Origin: Corynebacterium sp. NML140438
GTDB lineage: Bacteria > Actinomycetota > Actinomycetes > Mycobacteriales > Mycobacteriaceae
NCBI RefSeq assembly: GCF_001875725.1
Contig: NZ_MLCQ01000017.1
Location: forward strand, 372,001 to 436,000
Reading direction: 5' to 3'
DNA: 64,000 nucleotides
Of the stretch, positions 9,233 to 20,323 are shown in pieces. Numbering within the stretch: position 1 is the stretch's first letter; the number at the start of each line of letters is the position of its first letter. Under the pieces are notes generated by a model. The model saw only the letters and a list, made by a program, of their open reading frames with translations. It did not search any database and was not told where the DNA came from. Position numbers and translations under genes: made by a program.

Positions 9233-9973
9233 TTACTTCACTCCAGTTAGCCAAATGACGCCGGCCTGGCGCCCAGTAGTCGATTCTCTCCGGTACGAAA
9301 AGAAGTCCTCGTCCGCGATGGTGTCGCGCGGGTCAACATCGATACGCTGGACGCCCAACTCGCTGAGCTGGCGTCGAATTCCAGCACGAATGTCCAGCCC
9401 AGTGGTGCCAGCCTGCGTGGTCGTCCTGGACCCTGGCAGCTTGCGTTCCACATCTGCCGCCATGTCTGCTGGCACTTCATAGGACGCGCCAGCCGCCGCC
9501 GGGCCGAGCAGCGCCTGAATCTGTGAGGGCTTGGCGCCCAGCTCACACATCTTCTCGACGGTCTTACGCACGATACCGTTGCGCGCCCCGAGACGCCCAG
9601 CATGTACAGCTGCAACTACCCCGGCGACCGAATCGGCCAGCAATACCGGCGTGCAGTCTGCGACGAGCACGCACAGTGCAAGGTTCGGGGTCGTCGTCAC
9701 GATGGCGTCCGTGGCCTCGACAGGCTCAGGCTGCGGCCCGTCCACCACTGTCACCGTTGGGGTGTGGAGCTGCTCCATCCAGACGAAGCGCCCCTCATCA
9801 ACCCCAAGCAGCGACGCCAACCGCGCGCGGTTCGCCCGCACAGCCTCCGGATCATCCCCTACATGGAGCGCCAGGTTAAACGAATCATATGGGGACGACG
9901 ACGCCCCGCCCGCACGGCTCGTAAAAACCATGCGGACGGGGCGCTGTGCTACGTCGAGAAGTGAGTCAGTCAT
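9233..9973 (-). CDS. pgeF: Peptidoglycan editing factor PgeF (YfiH/laccase-domain)
   Basis: The 246-residue protein belongs to the YfiH/DUF152 family. These act as zinc-dependent enzymes: PgeF removes wrongly incorporated L-Ser-containing muropeptide intermediates in E. coli, and homologues have been called polyphenol oxidases or purine nucleoside phosphorylases. The metal-site motifs are visible: VADCTPVLLAD with the Cys and VHAGRLGARNGIV with the His, plus MEQLHTPTV earlier. It is 9 bp downstream of ftsZ and abuts yggS, so it belongs to the same operon. A cell-wall quality-control role fits the location but is inferred. Confidence 0.88.
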   Translation of the reverse strand: MTDSLLDVAQRPVRMVFTSRAGGASSSPYDSFNLALHVGDDPEAVRANRARLASLLGVDEGRFVWMEQLHTPTVTVVDGPQPEPVEATDAIVTTTPNLALCVLVADCTPVLLADSVAGVVAAVHAGRLGARNGIVRKTVEKMCELGAKPSQIQALLGPAAAGASYEVPADMAADVERKLPGSRTTTQAGTTGLDIRAGIRRQLSELGVQRIDVDPRDTIADEDFFSYRRESTTGRQAGVIWLTGVK

Positions 9974-9982
9974 GCTCCCAGA

Positions 9983-11200
9983 CTAACGCAAGAAATCAGG
10001 GACATCGACGTCGAAATCGTCGCCGCCACGGCCCTCGCGCCCACGGCGCTCGTAGGAGGACTCAGAGTCGCCGCCGGTAAAGAGACCCGAGCGGTGCGGC
10101 TCGAAACGATGACGTGCCTGGTACGAATCCTCGCGCTCCTGCTCCGTACCGCGGTCCTCAAACAGTGACCCGCGGGATGGCGACGGAGCCACGGCCTCAT
10201 TTGCAGGCGCTGCGGACGCGTCTACCGGCTGCTGCGCATCGGGACGCGCATTGGCCTTCTCGTCGAAGCCTGTTGCGATAATCGTGACGCGCACCTCGTC
10301 ACCGAGATTGTCGTCGATGATCGTGCCGAAGATGATGTTCGCGTCATCGTCAGCCTTTTCTTCCACGATGGATGCTGCGGCGCTGGTCTCGTTCAGGCCG
10401 AGGTCGGAGCCACCAGCAACGGAAATGAGCACGCCCTTTGCGCCCTCCATGGTGGTCTCAAGCAGTGGCGAGTTGATAGCCTGCTCCATTGCGTTCATCA
10501 CGCGGTTCTCCCCGCGGGAGGAACCGACACCCATCAGGGCGGAGCCGGCGTCAGCCATGACCGAGCGTACGTCAGCGAAGTCAACGTTAATCATGCCCGG
10601 GATGGTGATCAGGTTCGTAATACCCTGAACACCGTTGTACAGCACCTCATCCGCCGCGCGGAAAGCGTCCATCATCGACAGGTCCGAATCGCCCAACTGC
10701 AGCAGGCGATCATTCGGAATGACGATGACGGTGTCACACACTTCCTTCAGATTCGCGATGCCTTCAAGCGCCTGACGGGTACGGCGCTTACCCTCGAACG
10801 TAAACGGACGGGTCACGACGCCAATGGTCAGCGCGCCCATCTTCTTCGCAATACCAGCAACGACAGGTGCAGCACCGGTGCCCGTGCCGCCGCCCTCGCC
10901 AGCGGTCACGAAGACCATGTCCGAGCCCTTGAGGGACTCTTCGATTTCCTGCTTATGGTCCTCAGCGGAGGTCCGGCCAACCTCAGGGTTCGCGCCGGCG
11001 CCAAGTCCGCGAGTCGCCTCACGCCCAATGTCGAGCTTCGTGTCTGCATCAGTGAAGAGCAGTGCCTGCGAGTCCGTGTTGATCGCAACGAACTCCACGC
11101 CTTTCAGGCCCTCTTCGATCATGCGGTTGACAGCGTTAACGCCACCGCCGCCGACACCGACGACTCGGATCATGGCGAGGTAGTTTGCGGGAGAGGTCAT
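9983..11200 (-). CDS. ftsZ: Cell division GTPase FtsZ
   Basis: Tubulin-like GTPase forming the Z-ring. The ATG at 11200 ([20 protein letters not shown]) is preferred to a TTG seven codons upstream because GAAAGG precedes it. The tubulin signature [12 protein letters not shown] and the Asn-rich N-terminal nucleotide site ([11 protein letters not shown]) are intact. After the globular domain (about 320 residues) an Ala/Pro/Ser and Arg/Glu-rich linker leads to the conserved C-terminal peptide DVDVPDFLR, which binds SepF and FtsW. The 405-residue length is normal for corynebacteria. It is followed after 9 bp by pgeF and preceded by a 154 bp gap with probable extra promoters. Confidence 0.97.
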   Translation of the reverse strand: MTSPANYLAMIRVVGVGGGGVNAVNRMIEEGLKGVEFVAINTDSQALLFTDADTKLDIGREATRGLGAGANPEVGRTSAEDHKQEIEESLKGSDMVFVTAGEGGGTGTGAAPVVAGIAKKMGALTIGVVTRPFTFEGKRRTRQALEGIANLKEVCDTVIVIPNDRLLQLGDSDLSMMDAFRAADEVLYNGVQGITNLITIPGMINVDFADVRSVMADAGSALMGVGSSRGENRVMNAMEQAINSPLLETTMEGAKGVLISVAGGSDLGLNETSAAASIVEEKADDDANIIFGTIIDDNLGDEVRVTIIATGFDEKANARPDAQQPVDASAAPANEAVAPSPSRGSLFEDRGTEQEREDSYQARHRFEPHRSGLFTGGDSESSYERRGREGRGGDDFDVDVPDFLR

Positions 11201-11354
11201 TGGTAGTGTCTCGCCTTTCAAAACTTCTTAGAACTTCAACAATTTCGGTAACGCATCCCATCATGGGCGAAAACGCGAAAAAATTTATTGTTTCCCTCGG
11301 CGTGTCTCGACCCTAAACCTTTACTTTAGGGTTTTGACCTGGGGTTTTACTGCG
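11201..11354 (-). promoter_or_regulatory. ftsQ-ftsZ intergenic control region
   Basis: One of the larger gaps within the otherwise tight dcw cluster. It is AT-rich and holds two inverted repeats: CTGCGC/GCGCAG, which overlaps the ftsQ stop (about 11350-11365), and CCCTAAA/TTTAGGG (about 11312-11332). AT-rich -10-like stretches (AATAAATT) follow. In C. glutamicum relatives ftsZ is known to have its own promoters in this interval; no single promoter can be chosen here by eye. Confidence 0.45.
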
Positions 11355-12104
11355 CTACCGCGCAGTGATCAGCTCCGGATTCGAAATATTAAACTCGGTG
11401 CCTTCCCGTTGCAGCACGGTTTCAAACGCCAACGACTTATTGGCATTATCTTCGGAAGCGCCCCACACCACCCTGCGGTTGTCGTGCAGCCGCAGCACAA
11501 ACGAGTACGGGCCCTTCGTTTCCAAGGCGGCAACCTGCGCACGCGCACCGTTGCTTAGCGACGCCGCAATTGCCACAGCGTCCCGCATCTGGTCCTTGTT
11601 CTCGACATCGACGCCTACAAGCTCCATCGCCCCAACGGGAGGCTCCGCGATCAGGAAGTCCTTGCCCTCGGTATCGATCAGGTGCGCACCATCGGGCTGT
11701 TGCAGGTATGCGACGGCAACTCGCTCTTTCAGGTCGACCCGCACGGTGCTCGGCCAGTCGCGGTGCACCGTGACGACGTCCACCCAAGGATCCTGGACGA
11801 TATTCTCAGCGGCACGACGCACCTTAACCAAGCCCATTGGCGTGCCCAGCTCGATATCCGACTGGGCCTGTACCGCCTCAGGAGTGAGCACGCTGTTACC
11901 GTCCACCACCACGCCCTTAACTGGCATCAGCGGTGTGAACGGTAGCGCGATTCCGAACACAGCGAGGCCCGCAATAACCGCGCCCGCAATGGCGAACCGG
12001 CGCTTGCGCTTGCTCTTACCACGCGTTTCCGAATCTTCATCCCCGAACTCGTCGAGCTGCTCAGTGTCGAGGCGCTCGGTCTCGAAGGCTTCTTGTTCGG
12101 TCAC
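11355..12104 (-). CDS. ftsQ: Cell division protein FtsQ
   Basis: Bitopic divisome protein linking the FtsQLB complex. The 249-residue protein has an acidic cytoplasmic N-terminus, a Lys/Arg-rich stop (GKSKRKRR), one transmembrane helix at about residues 36-57, then the POTRA domain (PVKGVVVDGNSVLTPEAVQAQ...) and the FtsQ beta domain (RDWPSTVRVDLKERVAVAYLQ). The start is a GTG one base after the murC stop (TAG C GTG), indicating coupling to murC. The murC-ftsQ-ftsZ order is the usual actinobacterial one. No murB or ddl lies between. Confidence 0.93.
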   Translation of the reverse strand: MTEQEAFETERLDTEQLDEFGDEDSETRGKSKRKRRFAIAGAVIAGLAVFGIALPFTPLMPVKGVVVDGNSVLTPEAVQAQSDIELGTPMGLVKVRRAAENIVQDPWVDVVTVHRDWPSTVRVDLKERVAVAYLQQPDGAHLIDTEGKDFLIAEPPVGAMELVGVDVENKDQMRDAVAIAASLSNGARAQVAALETKGPYSFVLRLHDNRRVVWGASEDNANKSLAFETVLQREGTEFNISNPELITAR

Positions 12105-12105
12105 G

Positions 12106-13593
12106 CTACGCCTCCGTTTGTCGCAGTTGCGCGAGAATCTCGTCTGCGAGCATCGTCACCGACCCTGCGCCCATCGTCAGGATGACGTCCCCAGGACGAA
12201 CCATCGATGCCAGAGTTACCGGGACAGCCAGGAAGTTCGGCTCTAGCACGACCGGAACCGAACTGTCCATCTTGTCGGTGATAAGCCTGCTGGTCACACC
12301 TTCAACCGGGGCTTCGCGGGCACCGAAGATGTCTAGCACCATGACCACGTCCGCGAGCGAGAGGGCGTCGGCAAACTCCTGTGCAAAGTTCTGCGTCCGC
12401 GAATACAGGTGCGGCTGGAAGCACACGACGACGCGCGCACCCTTGTCCTCAGATTCAACCTTCTCGCGTGCAGCCGTCAACACAGCAGTGACCTCTGTTG
12501 GGTGGTGCGCGTAATCGTCGTACACGCGGGTTCCCGCAAACGGCCCTTCCTCTACAGCGCCTTTGAACTCGAAGCGGCGGCGAACCCCAGAAAACCCACT
12601 GAGACCTGCAGCGATCTTCTCTGGATCTGCGCCCGCCAGCGTCGAAGAGAGCAGCGCAGCCAGGGAGTTGAGCACCATGTGGCGCCCAGGGATCGAAAGT
12701 CGATAGGTGTAATCGGTGGTTTCACCGCCGGTGTTCAGGCGGGCGCGGACGTCGACGTAGGAGCCATCGATGTACTCTTCAACAACCACGGCTCCCGCCG
12801 GGATGTCTGGGTGCGCCGCAGCAGCCTCCTCCGTGCCGTAGCCAACGACGTTGACGCCGCGCTGCAGGGCTCGTTCGCCGCACGCGGCAGCGTGCTCGTC
12901 ATCCATGCAGACAACGAGGAAGCCCCCTGGTTGTACGCGGTCAGCGAAATCGTCAAACACCTTGAAGTACGCTTCGTCCGTTCCGAAGTAATCCAGGTGG
13001 TCGGGCTCGATATTGGTGATGACGGCAATGTTTGGCTTGTACCGCAGCAACGACGCATCAGACTCATCAGCCTCGGCCACAAAGATGTCGCCTGCCCCGT
13101 GGTGCGCGTTGGTACCGGCCTTATTCAGCTGGCCACCGATCGCAAACGACGGGTCCTCGCCCGCAGTCTGCAACGCAACCACGGTCATCGACGTAGTCGA
13201 CGTCTTGCCGTGGGTACCTGCCAGCAGCAGCTGGGTGTAGCCCTCCATGAGCTCGCCGAGCAGGTCAGAGCGGCGAATCACAGGAATGCCCTCCGCCTTC
13301 GCGCGAACAAGTTCCGGGTTGTCCTGCGGGATCGCGGCGAAGCTGGTCACCACGACGGTCGGCAGCTGGCCAGTCAACTCAAGGTTGGCGGCGTCGTGCC
13401 CCACTGCGACGTGCGCGCCCTGCGAACGCAGCGCACGGACCGGGCGGGAGTCCTTCACATCGGACCCAGTCACGACTGCCCCACGGTCGAGCAGAATATG
13501 GGCAACGCCGCTCATACCAGCGCCACCGATACCGACTAGATGTACGCGGGAGAGGTCCACGGAACCAGACGCGGTGGTGTGTTCGGAAGACAT
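12106..13593 (-). CDS. murC: UDP-N-acetylmuramate--L-alanine ligase
   Basis: Adds L-Ala to UDP-MurNAc, the first step of the peptide stem. The ATG at 13593 ([21 protein letters not shown]) is supported by GAAGGAG; the open frame continues upstream into murG without coding sense. The 495-residue protein has the Mur ligase domains: N-terminal Rossmann ([14 protein letters not shown]), ATP loop [14 protein letters not shown], central ATPase domain with [11 protein letters not shown], and a C-terminal domain containing [10 protein letters not shown]. Seven bp separate it from the murG stop and one base from ftsQ. Confidence 0.97.
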   Translation of the reverse strand: MSSEHTTASGSVDLSRVHLVGIGGAGMSGVAHILLDRGAVVTGSDVKDSRPVRALRSQGAHVAVGHDAANLELTGQLPTVVVTSFAAIPQDNPELVRAKAEGIPVIRRSDLLGELMEGYTQLLLAGTHGKTSTTSMTVVALQTAGEDPSFAIGGQLNKAGTNAHHGAGDIFVAEADESDASLLRYKPNIAVITNIEPDHLDYFGTDEAYFKVFDDFADRVQPGGFLVVCMDDEHAAACGERALQRGVNVVGYGTEEAAAAHPDIPAGAVVVEEYIDGSYVDVRARLNTGGETTDYTYRLSIPGRHMVLNSLAALLSSTLAGADPEKIAAGLSGFSGVRRRFEFKGAVEEGPFAGTRVYDDYAHHPTEVTAVLTAAREKVESEDKGARVVVCFQPHLYSRTQNFAQEFADALSLADVVMVLDIFGAREAPVEGVTSRLITDKMDSSVPVVLEPNFLAVPVTLASMVRPGDVILTMGAGSVTMLADEILAQLRQTEA

Positions 13594-13600
13594 GACGGGG

Positions 13601-14680
13601 TTACTCCTTCGTAATAGTCGCAATGATCTGTGCGGCGAGATCTTCTGCCACACTACCCGCACCGGAATGCTCGAGGGCTTCGCGCATGTGCTGTGATCGT
13701 TCGGGCTGACCCAAAATCTCATGCACACTGCGGGCAAGCGTGGCGGGGGTGAGTTCGGCGTCGTCGATACGCAACGCTGCACCGGTGGCCACGAGGTGCG
13801 CAGAGTTGAGTCCCTGCTCCCCGTTGCCGTGCGGCAGCGGAATGTAGACAGCCGGCAAACCCGCAGCCGAGTTTTCGGCGACGGTCATGGCCCCTGAACG
13901 GCACACGACCATGTCCGCCACGGCGTAGGCCGCCTCCATGTCGTCGATGTACGGCACCGCAGTGTAGCCTTCGTGCGGCTTCGGCGCGTCGTTCTTCCTG
14001 CCGTACGCGTGCAACACCTGATAGCCCTGCGCGGTGATCTCTTCGATGGCTCCGGCCACGGCACGATTAATGCTCACCGCGCCCTGCGACCCACCAGTGA
14101 TGAGCACCACGGGCCGTTCGGGGTCAAGGTTCCACATCTTGTAGCCGCGCTGCGCTTTCGCGCCGTCCGTATCGATGCCCACCCCAGGCCGCACCGGAAT
14201 CCCCACGACATCGCCGGGCATGCCTGAATTCGCTACCGCATTGAGCCCTACGCCACCGAGCTTGACGCCAAGCTTGTTTGCCATCCCAGCCAGCGCGTTG
14301 GTTTCCAGGACGAAGAAAGGAATCCGCAACGACGCCGCCGCGAGATACGCGGATGCTGACACGTATCCGCCGGTGCCGAATACAGCCTCGGCTTTCGAGT
14401 CCTTCATCACCTTCCGCGTCTGCTGCACGGAACGCGCAAGCTTGAACGGCACACCGAGCAACTTCCAGGGTTTCTTGCGCGGGATCGGGACTGGGTCAAT
14501 CAGCGCAAGCTCGAACCCACGTGCAGGCACGATTGTGGTTTCCAGGCCACGCTCCGTGCCGAGCGCGATCACGTTTGCGCCGTGCTGCTCGCGAAGCACT
14601 TCCCCTACTGCGAGCGCCGGCTCAATATGCCCGGCGGTACCACCGCCTGCGAGCACGACAGTGTGCTGGGTGTTGTCCAT
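13601..14680 (-). CDS. murG: UDP-GlcNAc--undecaprenyl-PP-MurNAc-pentapeptide transferase
   Basis: GT28 glycosyltransferase that converts lipid I to lipid II at the inner membrane face. The ATG at 14680 ([23 protein letters not shown]) is chosen because AGGAAAGGA lies upstream; an in-frame GTG 11 codons earlier lacks a better site. The Gly-rich donor-side loop [13 protein letters not shown] and the C-terminal acceptor/UDP motif [13 protein letters not shown] are intact, as is [15 protein letters not shown]. Length is 359 residues. It is between ftsW and murC, as usual. Confidence 0.96.
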   Translation of the reverse strand: MDNTQHTVVLAGGGTAGHIEPALAVGEVLREQHGANVIALGTERGLETTIVPARGFELALIDPVPIPRKKPWKLLGVPFKLARSVQQTRKVMKDSKAEAVFGTGGYVSASAYLAAASLRIPFFVLETNALAGMANKLGVKLGGVGLNAVANSGMPGDVVGIPVRPGVGIDTDGAKAQRGYKMWNLDPERPVVLITGGSQGAVSINRAVAGAIEEITAQGYQVLHAYGRKNDAPKPHEGYTAVPYIDDMEAAYAVADMVVCRSGAMTVAENSAAGLPAVYIPLPHGNGEQGLNSAHLVATGAALRIDDAELTPATLARSVHEILGQPERSQHMREALEHSGAGSVAEDLAAQIIATITKE

Positions 14681-14713
14681 GGGGAATCTCGTCCTTTCCT
14701 TGTCGACGACCAC

Positions 14714-16201
14714 CTAACGGTACCGACGTCGCTCTGCTTGGTTCGGTCGTTCTCGGCGCTGTGTTACATTCCTCGAGGGTCGAGGGGTGTGACGGTGCGT
14801 GCGGTTCTCTGCGGCTGCTCGGTGTGTCACGGGTACCCCGTAGCTCTGTGTCCGGGGAGGATGCGCCTGCGCGCGTGGTATGCGGGCCCGACGCAGCTGG
14901 GCGGCAGCCTTCGGCTCCGGGAGGAACAGCATCCTGTCAAAGCGGGGGCGCCCATAGTTCTGCATGGCAGAGACCGCATCGGGCTCATGTCGGGCGATGG
15001 AGGCCAGCATGCCCATTGACCACAGCGTGATCACGGCAGAGGTACCGCCGGCGGACAGCATCGGCAGCTGGATACCAGTCACGGGCACGAGGCCTACGAC
15101 GTAGCCGATGTTGATGAACGCCTGCGAAACTACACCCGCCGTCAGCGACGCGGCGGCGAGCCCCTGGAAGGTCGTCTGCGCTCGCTGCGCAGTCCGCAGG
15201 CCGAAGTAGCCAAGTGCAGCGAACAGCGCGATGACCATCGCGCCGCCCCACATGCCGAGTTCCTCGCCGATGACGGCGAAGATGAAGTCGTTTCGTGCCT
15301 CTGGCAGGTAGAACCACTTCGCACGGGACTGCCCAAGACCGACACCGAAGATGGAGCCGTCTGCGAGAGAGAGGAAGCCCTGGTGCGACTGGAACGCCGC
15401 GCCACGTGTATCGCTGAAGTTCCCGAACAGCGCCTCGAAGTAGACGTGGAAGCGCTGCGAGCGGAAGCCACCGAGCAGAAACAGTGCTATCACCGCAGCA
15501 CCGCTGAGGCCACAGAGGATGCCAATCGCTTTCAGTGGGAAGCCTGCAAACCACAGCACGAAAATAACGATGGCCGCAAACGACATCGTCATGCCGGCGT
15601 CGCCCTGCTTCGCGATCAGCAGGATGCACACGCCCGAGCCAAGCAGGAACTGCGCGGTTGGTGACTGCCACGCAGGCCCCGACGCAGGCGGCTGCTTCTT
15701 CGACAGCACTGAGGCTCCCCAGATTGCGATGGCGACGCGCGCAAACTCTGATGGCTGCATCGTCAACGAGCCAAGCATCAGCCACGACTGCGAACCGACT
15801 TCCTCACGTCCGGTACCGATCAACAGCACCAGGACCAACAAGAGCACGGCGAACAAAAACAGTGGCGTAGCAAACTTGCGGATGCGTTCGGGAGGAATCA
15901 TCAGCGATACCCAAAACAGCACGAGTCCGGCCAGCACCATCAGGGACTGGCGAAGAGCAGTCGACCACACGCTGCTCGAGGCAGCAAACGATGAGGCCAT
16001 CGAGGAGCTCATAACCATGACGACGCCGAGTGCCGCAAGCACCAACACCACGGTTCGAATCACGGTGTAGTCGATAAGGGGGCGCTGTTCAAGCGCAGCA
16101 ATAAACGACGTGTGCGCCCGCCCGAGTGCGCTTTGAGGCACGTCACGGGTGCCGGTTTTCGGCGCGCGCGTCGGCGGCTGCTGTCGACGATTTCGCTTCA
16201 T
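14714..16201 (-). CDS. ftsW: SEDS peptidoglycan polymerase FtsW
   Basis: Septal glycosyltransferase that polymerises lipid II together with FtsI. The 495-residue protein has about ten transmembrane segments between residues 45 and 400. The SEDS landmarks are GSQSWLMLGSLTMQPSEFARVAIAIWGAS and the catalytic-loop region ending PVTGIQLPMLSAGGTSAVI. An extended cytoplasmic tail of about 85 residues rich in Arg, Pro and Gln follows, as in corynebacterial and mycobacterial FtsW where the tail binds FtsZ. AGAGGTG precedes the ATG. The gene lies between murD and murG. Confidence 0.95.
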   Translation of the reverse strand: MKRNRRQQPPTRAPKTGTRDVPQSALGRAHTSFIAALEQRPLIDYTVIRTVVLVLAALGVVMVMSSSMASSFAASSSVWSTALRQSLMVLAGLVLFWVSLMIPPERIRKFATPLFLFAVLLLVLVLLIGTGREEVGSQSWLMLGSLTMQPSEFARVAIAIWGASVLSKKQPPASGPAWQSPTAQFLLGSGVCILLIAKQGDAGMTMSFAAIVIFVLWFAGFPLKAIGILCGLSGAAVIALFLLGGFRSQRFHVYFEALFGNFSDTRGAAFQSHQGFLSLADGSIFGVGLGQSRAKWFYLPEARNDFIFAVIGEELGMWGGAMVIALFAALGYFGLRTAQRAQTTFQGLAAASLTAGVVSQAFINIGYVVGLVPVTGIQLPMLSAGGTSAVITLWSMGMLASIARHEPDAVSAMQNYGRPRFDRMLFLPEPKAAAQLRRARIPRAQAHPPRTQSYGVPVTHRAAAENRTHRHTPRPSRNVTQRRERPNQAERRRYR

Positions 16202-16244
16202 GGCACCTCTTTACGGTTCGCTGCGAGTACTGTTGTGTCTCAAG

Positions 16245-17660
16245 TTACTGTAGTGAAAAGTGTCGCTTGGCGGCCGCACGAAACGCGTCCCCGCGCGCGG
16301 ACATGCCCGGATACATATCGAGGCTCGCCGCAGCAGGCGCCAGCACGACGCTATCCCCAGATTGTGCCTGCTCGCCGGCAAAGCGGACCACAGCATCCAT
16401 CGCCGCGTCCGGGTCCGTGGAATCAGTCACGAAGATTGGGAGGTCCGGCGCCAATCGCTTGACGGCGTCATAAATCTCCATGCGGTCGACCCCAAGCAGC
16501 GCAACGGCACGCATGTGCCCCACATGCTTCTCGACGACCTCGTCAATCGCAGCGCCCTTCAGCTGGCCACCGGCAACCCACACGACTGTGCCCGCGCCGG
16601 TTAACGCCGAATCAGCCGCGTGTGGGTTCGTCGCCTTCGAATTGTCGATCCACCGCACGCCATTCGCTTCATGCACCACGGCACCGCGATGGCCCGCAAC
16701 GTGGAAGTGAGCAAGTGCTTCTCGAATCTCTTCAGGTGTCACGCCACGCAACAAGGCCACCGAGGCAGCGGCACCTGCATCCAGCACTCCCGCGGCACCT
16801 GAAGGCTCAATGTCGTCTGCGTCAGTCAGCTCGAGAAGCACCCCGTCGCATCGTGCAACGAGCGTGCCATCGATGACGCCGACTTCGCCCTCGCGAGGCT
16901 CGCCCAACGTGAAGCCGAAGAACTTCTTGCCGGGGCGCTGCGCAACGATCGCCTGGACGTGTGCGTCGTCAACACCGACTACAGCGTTCGGCGCGTTCAG
17001 CACCTTCGCCTTCGCGGCCGCGTAGGCCTCGAACGAACCATGCCAATCGATGTGGTCGTCGGCGAGGTTCAGCAACACAGCCGCATCCGGCACAAGCTGG
17101 CTCGACCAGTGCAGCTGGAAACTCGACAGCTCGGCCACCAGCACGTCAACGCGGTCAGCGTCCGAGACTGCGTCCGCCACCGCGGTTCCGATGTTTCCGC
17201 ACGCAAGCGCGCGCTTGCCCGTGCGCGCGGATGCCACCTGCATCATGGCTGCCAACATGCCGGTTGTCGTCGTCTTACCGTTCGTCCCCGTCACGACCAG
17301 CCATTCGCGTGGTGGCCCGAACACGCCAGCGCGGTCGAGCCGGTAGCACAGTTCCACATCGCCAATGACGTCGAGCTGTGCTGTGGCGGCGTCGATAAGC
17401 AGTGGTGTGTCTGGCCTCCACCCTGGAGACGTCACCACGACCCCGACCTCGTCGAAGTACTCGTGCGCCTGCTGCGTCTCGACGGCCCGCACTCCCCACG
17501 TGCGCTCAGCAAACTCACGGTTGGCCTCGTTGTCGTCCGCGACGATGCACTCGACACCGATCTGCGACAACATACCAAGCACGCCGCGGCCCGAGACCCC
17601 GGCGCCTGCGAGCAACACACCGTGAGAAATCTCCCTGGGAATCACGCTCGTGTCAATCAT
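16245..17660 (-). CDS. murD: UDP-N-acetylmuramoylalanine--D-glutamate ligase
   Basis: Adds D-Glu to UDP-MurNAc-L-Ala. The ATG at 17660 ([21 protein letters not shown]) is chosen because it overlaps the mraY stop as ATGA and GGAG lies about 10 nt upstream. Mur ligase features are in order: Rossmann loop [16 protein letters not shown] loop [15 protein letters not shown], central [20 protein letters not shown], and C-terminal [17 protein letters not shown]. Length is 471 residues. Overlap with mraY indicates translational coupling. Confidence 0.96.
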   Translation of the reverse strand: MIDTSVIPREISHGVLLAGAGVSGRGVLGMLSQIGVECIVADDNEANREFAERTWGVRAVETQQAHEYFDEVGVVVTSPGWRPDTPLLIDAATAQLDVIGDVELCYRLDRAGVFGPPREWLVVTGTNGKTTTTGMLAAMMQVASARTGKRALACGNIGTAVADAVSDADRVDVLVAELSSFQLHWSSQLVPDAAVLLNLADDHIDWHGSFEAYAAAKAKVLNAPNAVVGVDDAHVQAIVAQRPGKKFFGFTLGEPREGEVGVIDGTLVARCDGVLLELTDADDIEPSGAAGVLDAGAAASVALLRGVTPEEIREALAHFHVAGHRGAVVHEANGVRWIDNSKATNPHAADSALTGAGTVVWVAGGQLKGAAIDEVVEKHVGHMRAVALLGVDRMEIYDAVKRLAPDLPIFVTDSTDPDAAMDAVVRFAGEQAQSGDSVVLAPAAASLDMYPGMSARGDAFRAAAKRHFSLQ

Positions 17661-18766
17661 GACAGTGTCACTCCGTTCTGTGTGAGCCACTCACCGTAGA
17701 AAATCGCTGTGCCGAGCGCGACCGCCATCGCGGCGATTAGCCAGAAACGCACGACCACGGTGGTCTCTGCCCAGCCGCCTTGCTCAAAGTGGTGGTGGAA
17801 CGGCGCCATCCGGAACACGCGCTTGCCGGTGGATTTGAACGACGCGACCTGGATGACTACCGACGCCGCCTCGAGTACGAACAGCGCGCCGATGATGATC
17901 ATCAACAGCTCGGTCTTGGAAGCGACCGACAGGCCCGCCACGAGACCACCGAGCGCCAACGAACCCGTATCACCCATGAAGATCTTGGCTGGGGACGCGT
18001 TCCACCACAAGAAGCCCACGCAGGCGCCGAAGCCTGCCGCGGCGAGAACCGCCAAGTCAAGAGGGTCGCGGACGTTGTAACACCCAGCGGCAAGTGCCGC
18101 CTCGCAGGAGTTCCGGAACTGCCAGAACGTAATCATGGTGTAGGCGCCCATTACCAGCGCAGTCGTACCGGCAGCGAGCCCATCGAGACCGTCAGTGAGG
18201 TTCACCGCGTTCGACCAAGCAGCCAGCAAAATATAGATGAAGATGAGGAAGAGAATTGCGCCGAGGATACCACCGCCGACCGCGATGTCGATCGTTTCGA
18301 TATCGCGAACAAAGCTCAGCAGCGTCGAGCCTGGCGTCAATCCGTTCTCGTCGGGGAAACGCGTAATCAGCAAGCCAAAAACGATCGCGATTGCGAACTG
18401 GGAAACAAGCTTCGCGGTCTTGTTGAGTCCGAGGTTGCGTTTCATGAAAAGTTTGATGCCGTCGTCGGCAAGCCCGACGAGACCGAGTGACAACGTCAAG
18501 CCCAGGACAATGACGCCACTCGCGGTAAACGCCGCGTGATTCATGGCCATCGCGACAACCGAACTTGCCAGGTAGCCCAGCGTGATGGCGAGCAGGATCG
18601 CGATACCGCCCATCGTCGGCGTTCCGCGCTTGCGCGCGTGCGACTGCGGCCCATCCTCACGGATTTCCTGGCCGATCTCGCGGCGGTGGAAGTACCGGAT
18701 CAACAAAGGGGTAACAAAAATGGAAACGAGGAAGCTAATAACTCCTGCGACAATTACTTGAATCAT
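17657..18766 (-). CDS. mraY: Phospho-MurNAc-pentapeptide translocase
   Basis: Makes lipid I by moving phospho-MurNAc-pentapeptide onto undecaprenyl phosphate. The 369-residue polytopic protein has about ten membrane helices, the family motifs [10 protein letters not shown] near residue 47, [15 protein letters not shown] with the catalytic Asp-rich cluster, and [12 protein letters not shown]. The C-terminal [14 protein letters not shown] histidine motif is also present. It overlaps murD by 4 bp and follows murF by 9 bp. Confidence 0.97.
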   Translation of the reverse strand: MIQVIVAGVISFLVSIFVTPLLIRYFHRREIGQEIREDGPQSHARKRGTPTMGGIAILLAITLGYLASSVVAMAMNHAAFTASGVIVLGLTLSLGLVGLADDGIKLFMKRNLGLNKTAKLVSQFAIAIVFGLLITRFPDENGLTPGSTLLSFVRDIETIDIAVGGGILGAILFLIFIYILLAAWSNAVNLTDGLDGLAAGTTALVMGAYTMITFWQFRNSCEAALAAGCYNVRDPLDLAVLAAAGFGACVGFLWWNASPAKIFMGDTGSLALGGLVAGLSVASKTELLMIIIGALFVLEAASVVIQVASFKSTGKRVFRMAPFHHHFEQGGWAETTVVVRFWLIAAMAVALGTAIFYGEWLTQNGVTLS

Positions 18767-18775
18767 GTGAGACTG

Positions 18776-20314
18776 CTACCTTGCTTCATTCTCTTTCGTT
18801 GACTTACTTTGACTGTCAAGCGTACGGGCACGCAATAAATGTTCAGCCACCACCCACAGCTTTTGGACATTCGACGCCTTGACCAGCACCACCGCCGAGT
18901 CAGACGATCCCTCGAGCATTGCTTGGACAAGGTCGCCGGCCTCGACGGCGTCGGCAACACGCTGCGTAGCGACGCCCCGCTCGCCCGCAGCTCGCGCAAG
19001 TGCCTCCATGGCGGCGCTTTGCCCCACTGCGACGAGATCAGTGATGTTGTAATTCACCAGCTCGGCGGCGAGCTCAGCGTGCGCCGCCGAAGACTCCTCG
19101 CCGAGCTCCCCCATCTCACCGAGTACCGCGATCGAACGTGTTGTCCCCGGACGCGCCGCGGCCGTGGACGCCAGCGCAGCAATGCCCGCGCGCATCGACT
19201 CGGGATTCGCGTTGTACGAATCATTGATGACGGTCACCCCGTCCTCGCGGGTGCGCACATCCATCCGGTTCACCGACACGGTCCTGGCGTTACTTAATGC
19301 TTCAGCGATCGTCTCTGGCTGCATACCTGCGCCAAACCCGACTGCCGCCGCGGCGAGCGCGTTGCCCACCTGATGCGCGCCGTGCACTCCGAGGTGCACC
19401 CGGTGCGCTTCGCCATCGGGAGTGTGCAACACAAACGACGATCGTGCTACCTCATCCAGGGTGACGTCGGTTGCGTAGAAGTCCGCCTCCGGCGAACCCG
19501 CCGCAGAAAACACCCATACCTTCGCGGTGGTCCGGGAACGCATTGCCGCGACGTACGGGTCATCGAGGTTCAGCACTGCAATACCGCCGTGCGCAGCATC
19601 CGGGAGCGCTTCCACCAACTCGCCTTTCGCCTGTGCAATGGCCTCGCGCGAGCCGAACTCCCCCAGGTGTGCAGAACCAACGTTGAGCACCACACCCGTC
19701 GATGGCGGAGCAATCTTTGCAAGGTGTGCGATGTGTCCAATGCCACGCGCCGACATCTCGGCGACCAAAAACGCCGTCTCCGTCGTACAACGCAGCACCG
19801 TGTACGGGTGGCCAATCTCGTTGTTAAACGATCCGGGGGGTGCCACAGTTTCGCCTGCCTGGCGGAGCACCGCGGCGATCAGGTCTTTCGTCGAAGTCTT
19901 GCCTGCCGAGCCCGTGACGCCCACAACGGTGAGGCCGTGTTCATTGACAAGGCACCGCGCCACATGCGCCGCCAGCTTCGAAAGACCGCCTACCACACCG
20001 AGTGCGCTACCCGTCGGGTCGCTTGCCGCCAAATCAGAGTTGTCATCAGGTCGCACCTCGGCACATGGCACGATCACCGCGGGAGCGCCAACCTCACGCG
20101 TAGTCAACGCCGCAACTGCGCCCTGCTCCAAGGCCGTGCCTACGAAGTCGTGTCCATCAACCCGCGCCCCCTTCAGCGCCAGGAAGAGATCCCCCGCAGA
20201 CACCTTTCGCGAATCGAACTCGACACCGCCGGTCACTTTCGCCTCCGGATCCGCCTCTCTCGACAGTTTCCCCCCGACGATATTGGCGATCTCGCCCAAC
20301 GAACACTCAATCAT
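18776..20314 (-). CDS. murF: UDP-MurNAc-tripeptide--D-Ala-D-Ala ligase
   Basis: Completes the pentapeptide by adding D-Ala-D-Ala. The 512-residue protein has the MurF N-terminal substrate domain (SLGEIANIVGG), ATP loop VVGVTGSAGKTSTKDL, the central ATPase region with NVGSAHLGEFGSREAIAQAKGEL, and the C-terminal domain with NDSYNANPESMRAGI. It lies 9 bp after murE and 9 bp before mraY. No ddl gene is present in the window, so D-Ala-D-Ala comes from elsewhere. Confidence 0.96.
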   Translation of the reverse strand: MIECSLGEIANIVGGKLSREADPEAKVTGGVEFDSRKVSAGDLFLALKGARVDGHDFVGTALEQGAVAALTTREVGAPAVIVPCAEVRPDDNSDLAASDPTGSALGVVGGLSKLAAHVARCLVNEHGLTVVGVTGSAGKTSTKDLIAAVLRQAGETVAPPGSFNNEIGHPYTVLRCTTETAFLVAEMSARGIGHIAHLAKIAPPSTGVVLNVGSAHLGEFGSREAIAQAKGELVEALPDAAHGGIAVLNLDDPYVAAMRSRTTAKVWVFSAAGSPEADFYATDVTLDEVARSSFVLHTPDGEAHRVHLGVHGAHQVGNALAAAAVGFGAGMQPETIAEALSNARTVSVNRMDVRTREDGVTVINDSYNANPESMRAGIAALASTAAARPGTTRSIAVLGEMGELGEESSAAHAELAAELVNYNITDLVAVGQSAAMEALARAAGERGVATQRVADAVEAGDLVQAMLEGSSDSAVVLVKASNVQKLWVVAEHLLRARTLDSQSKSTKENEAR

Positions 20315-20323
20315 TTTCTTCTA

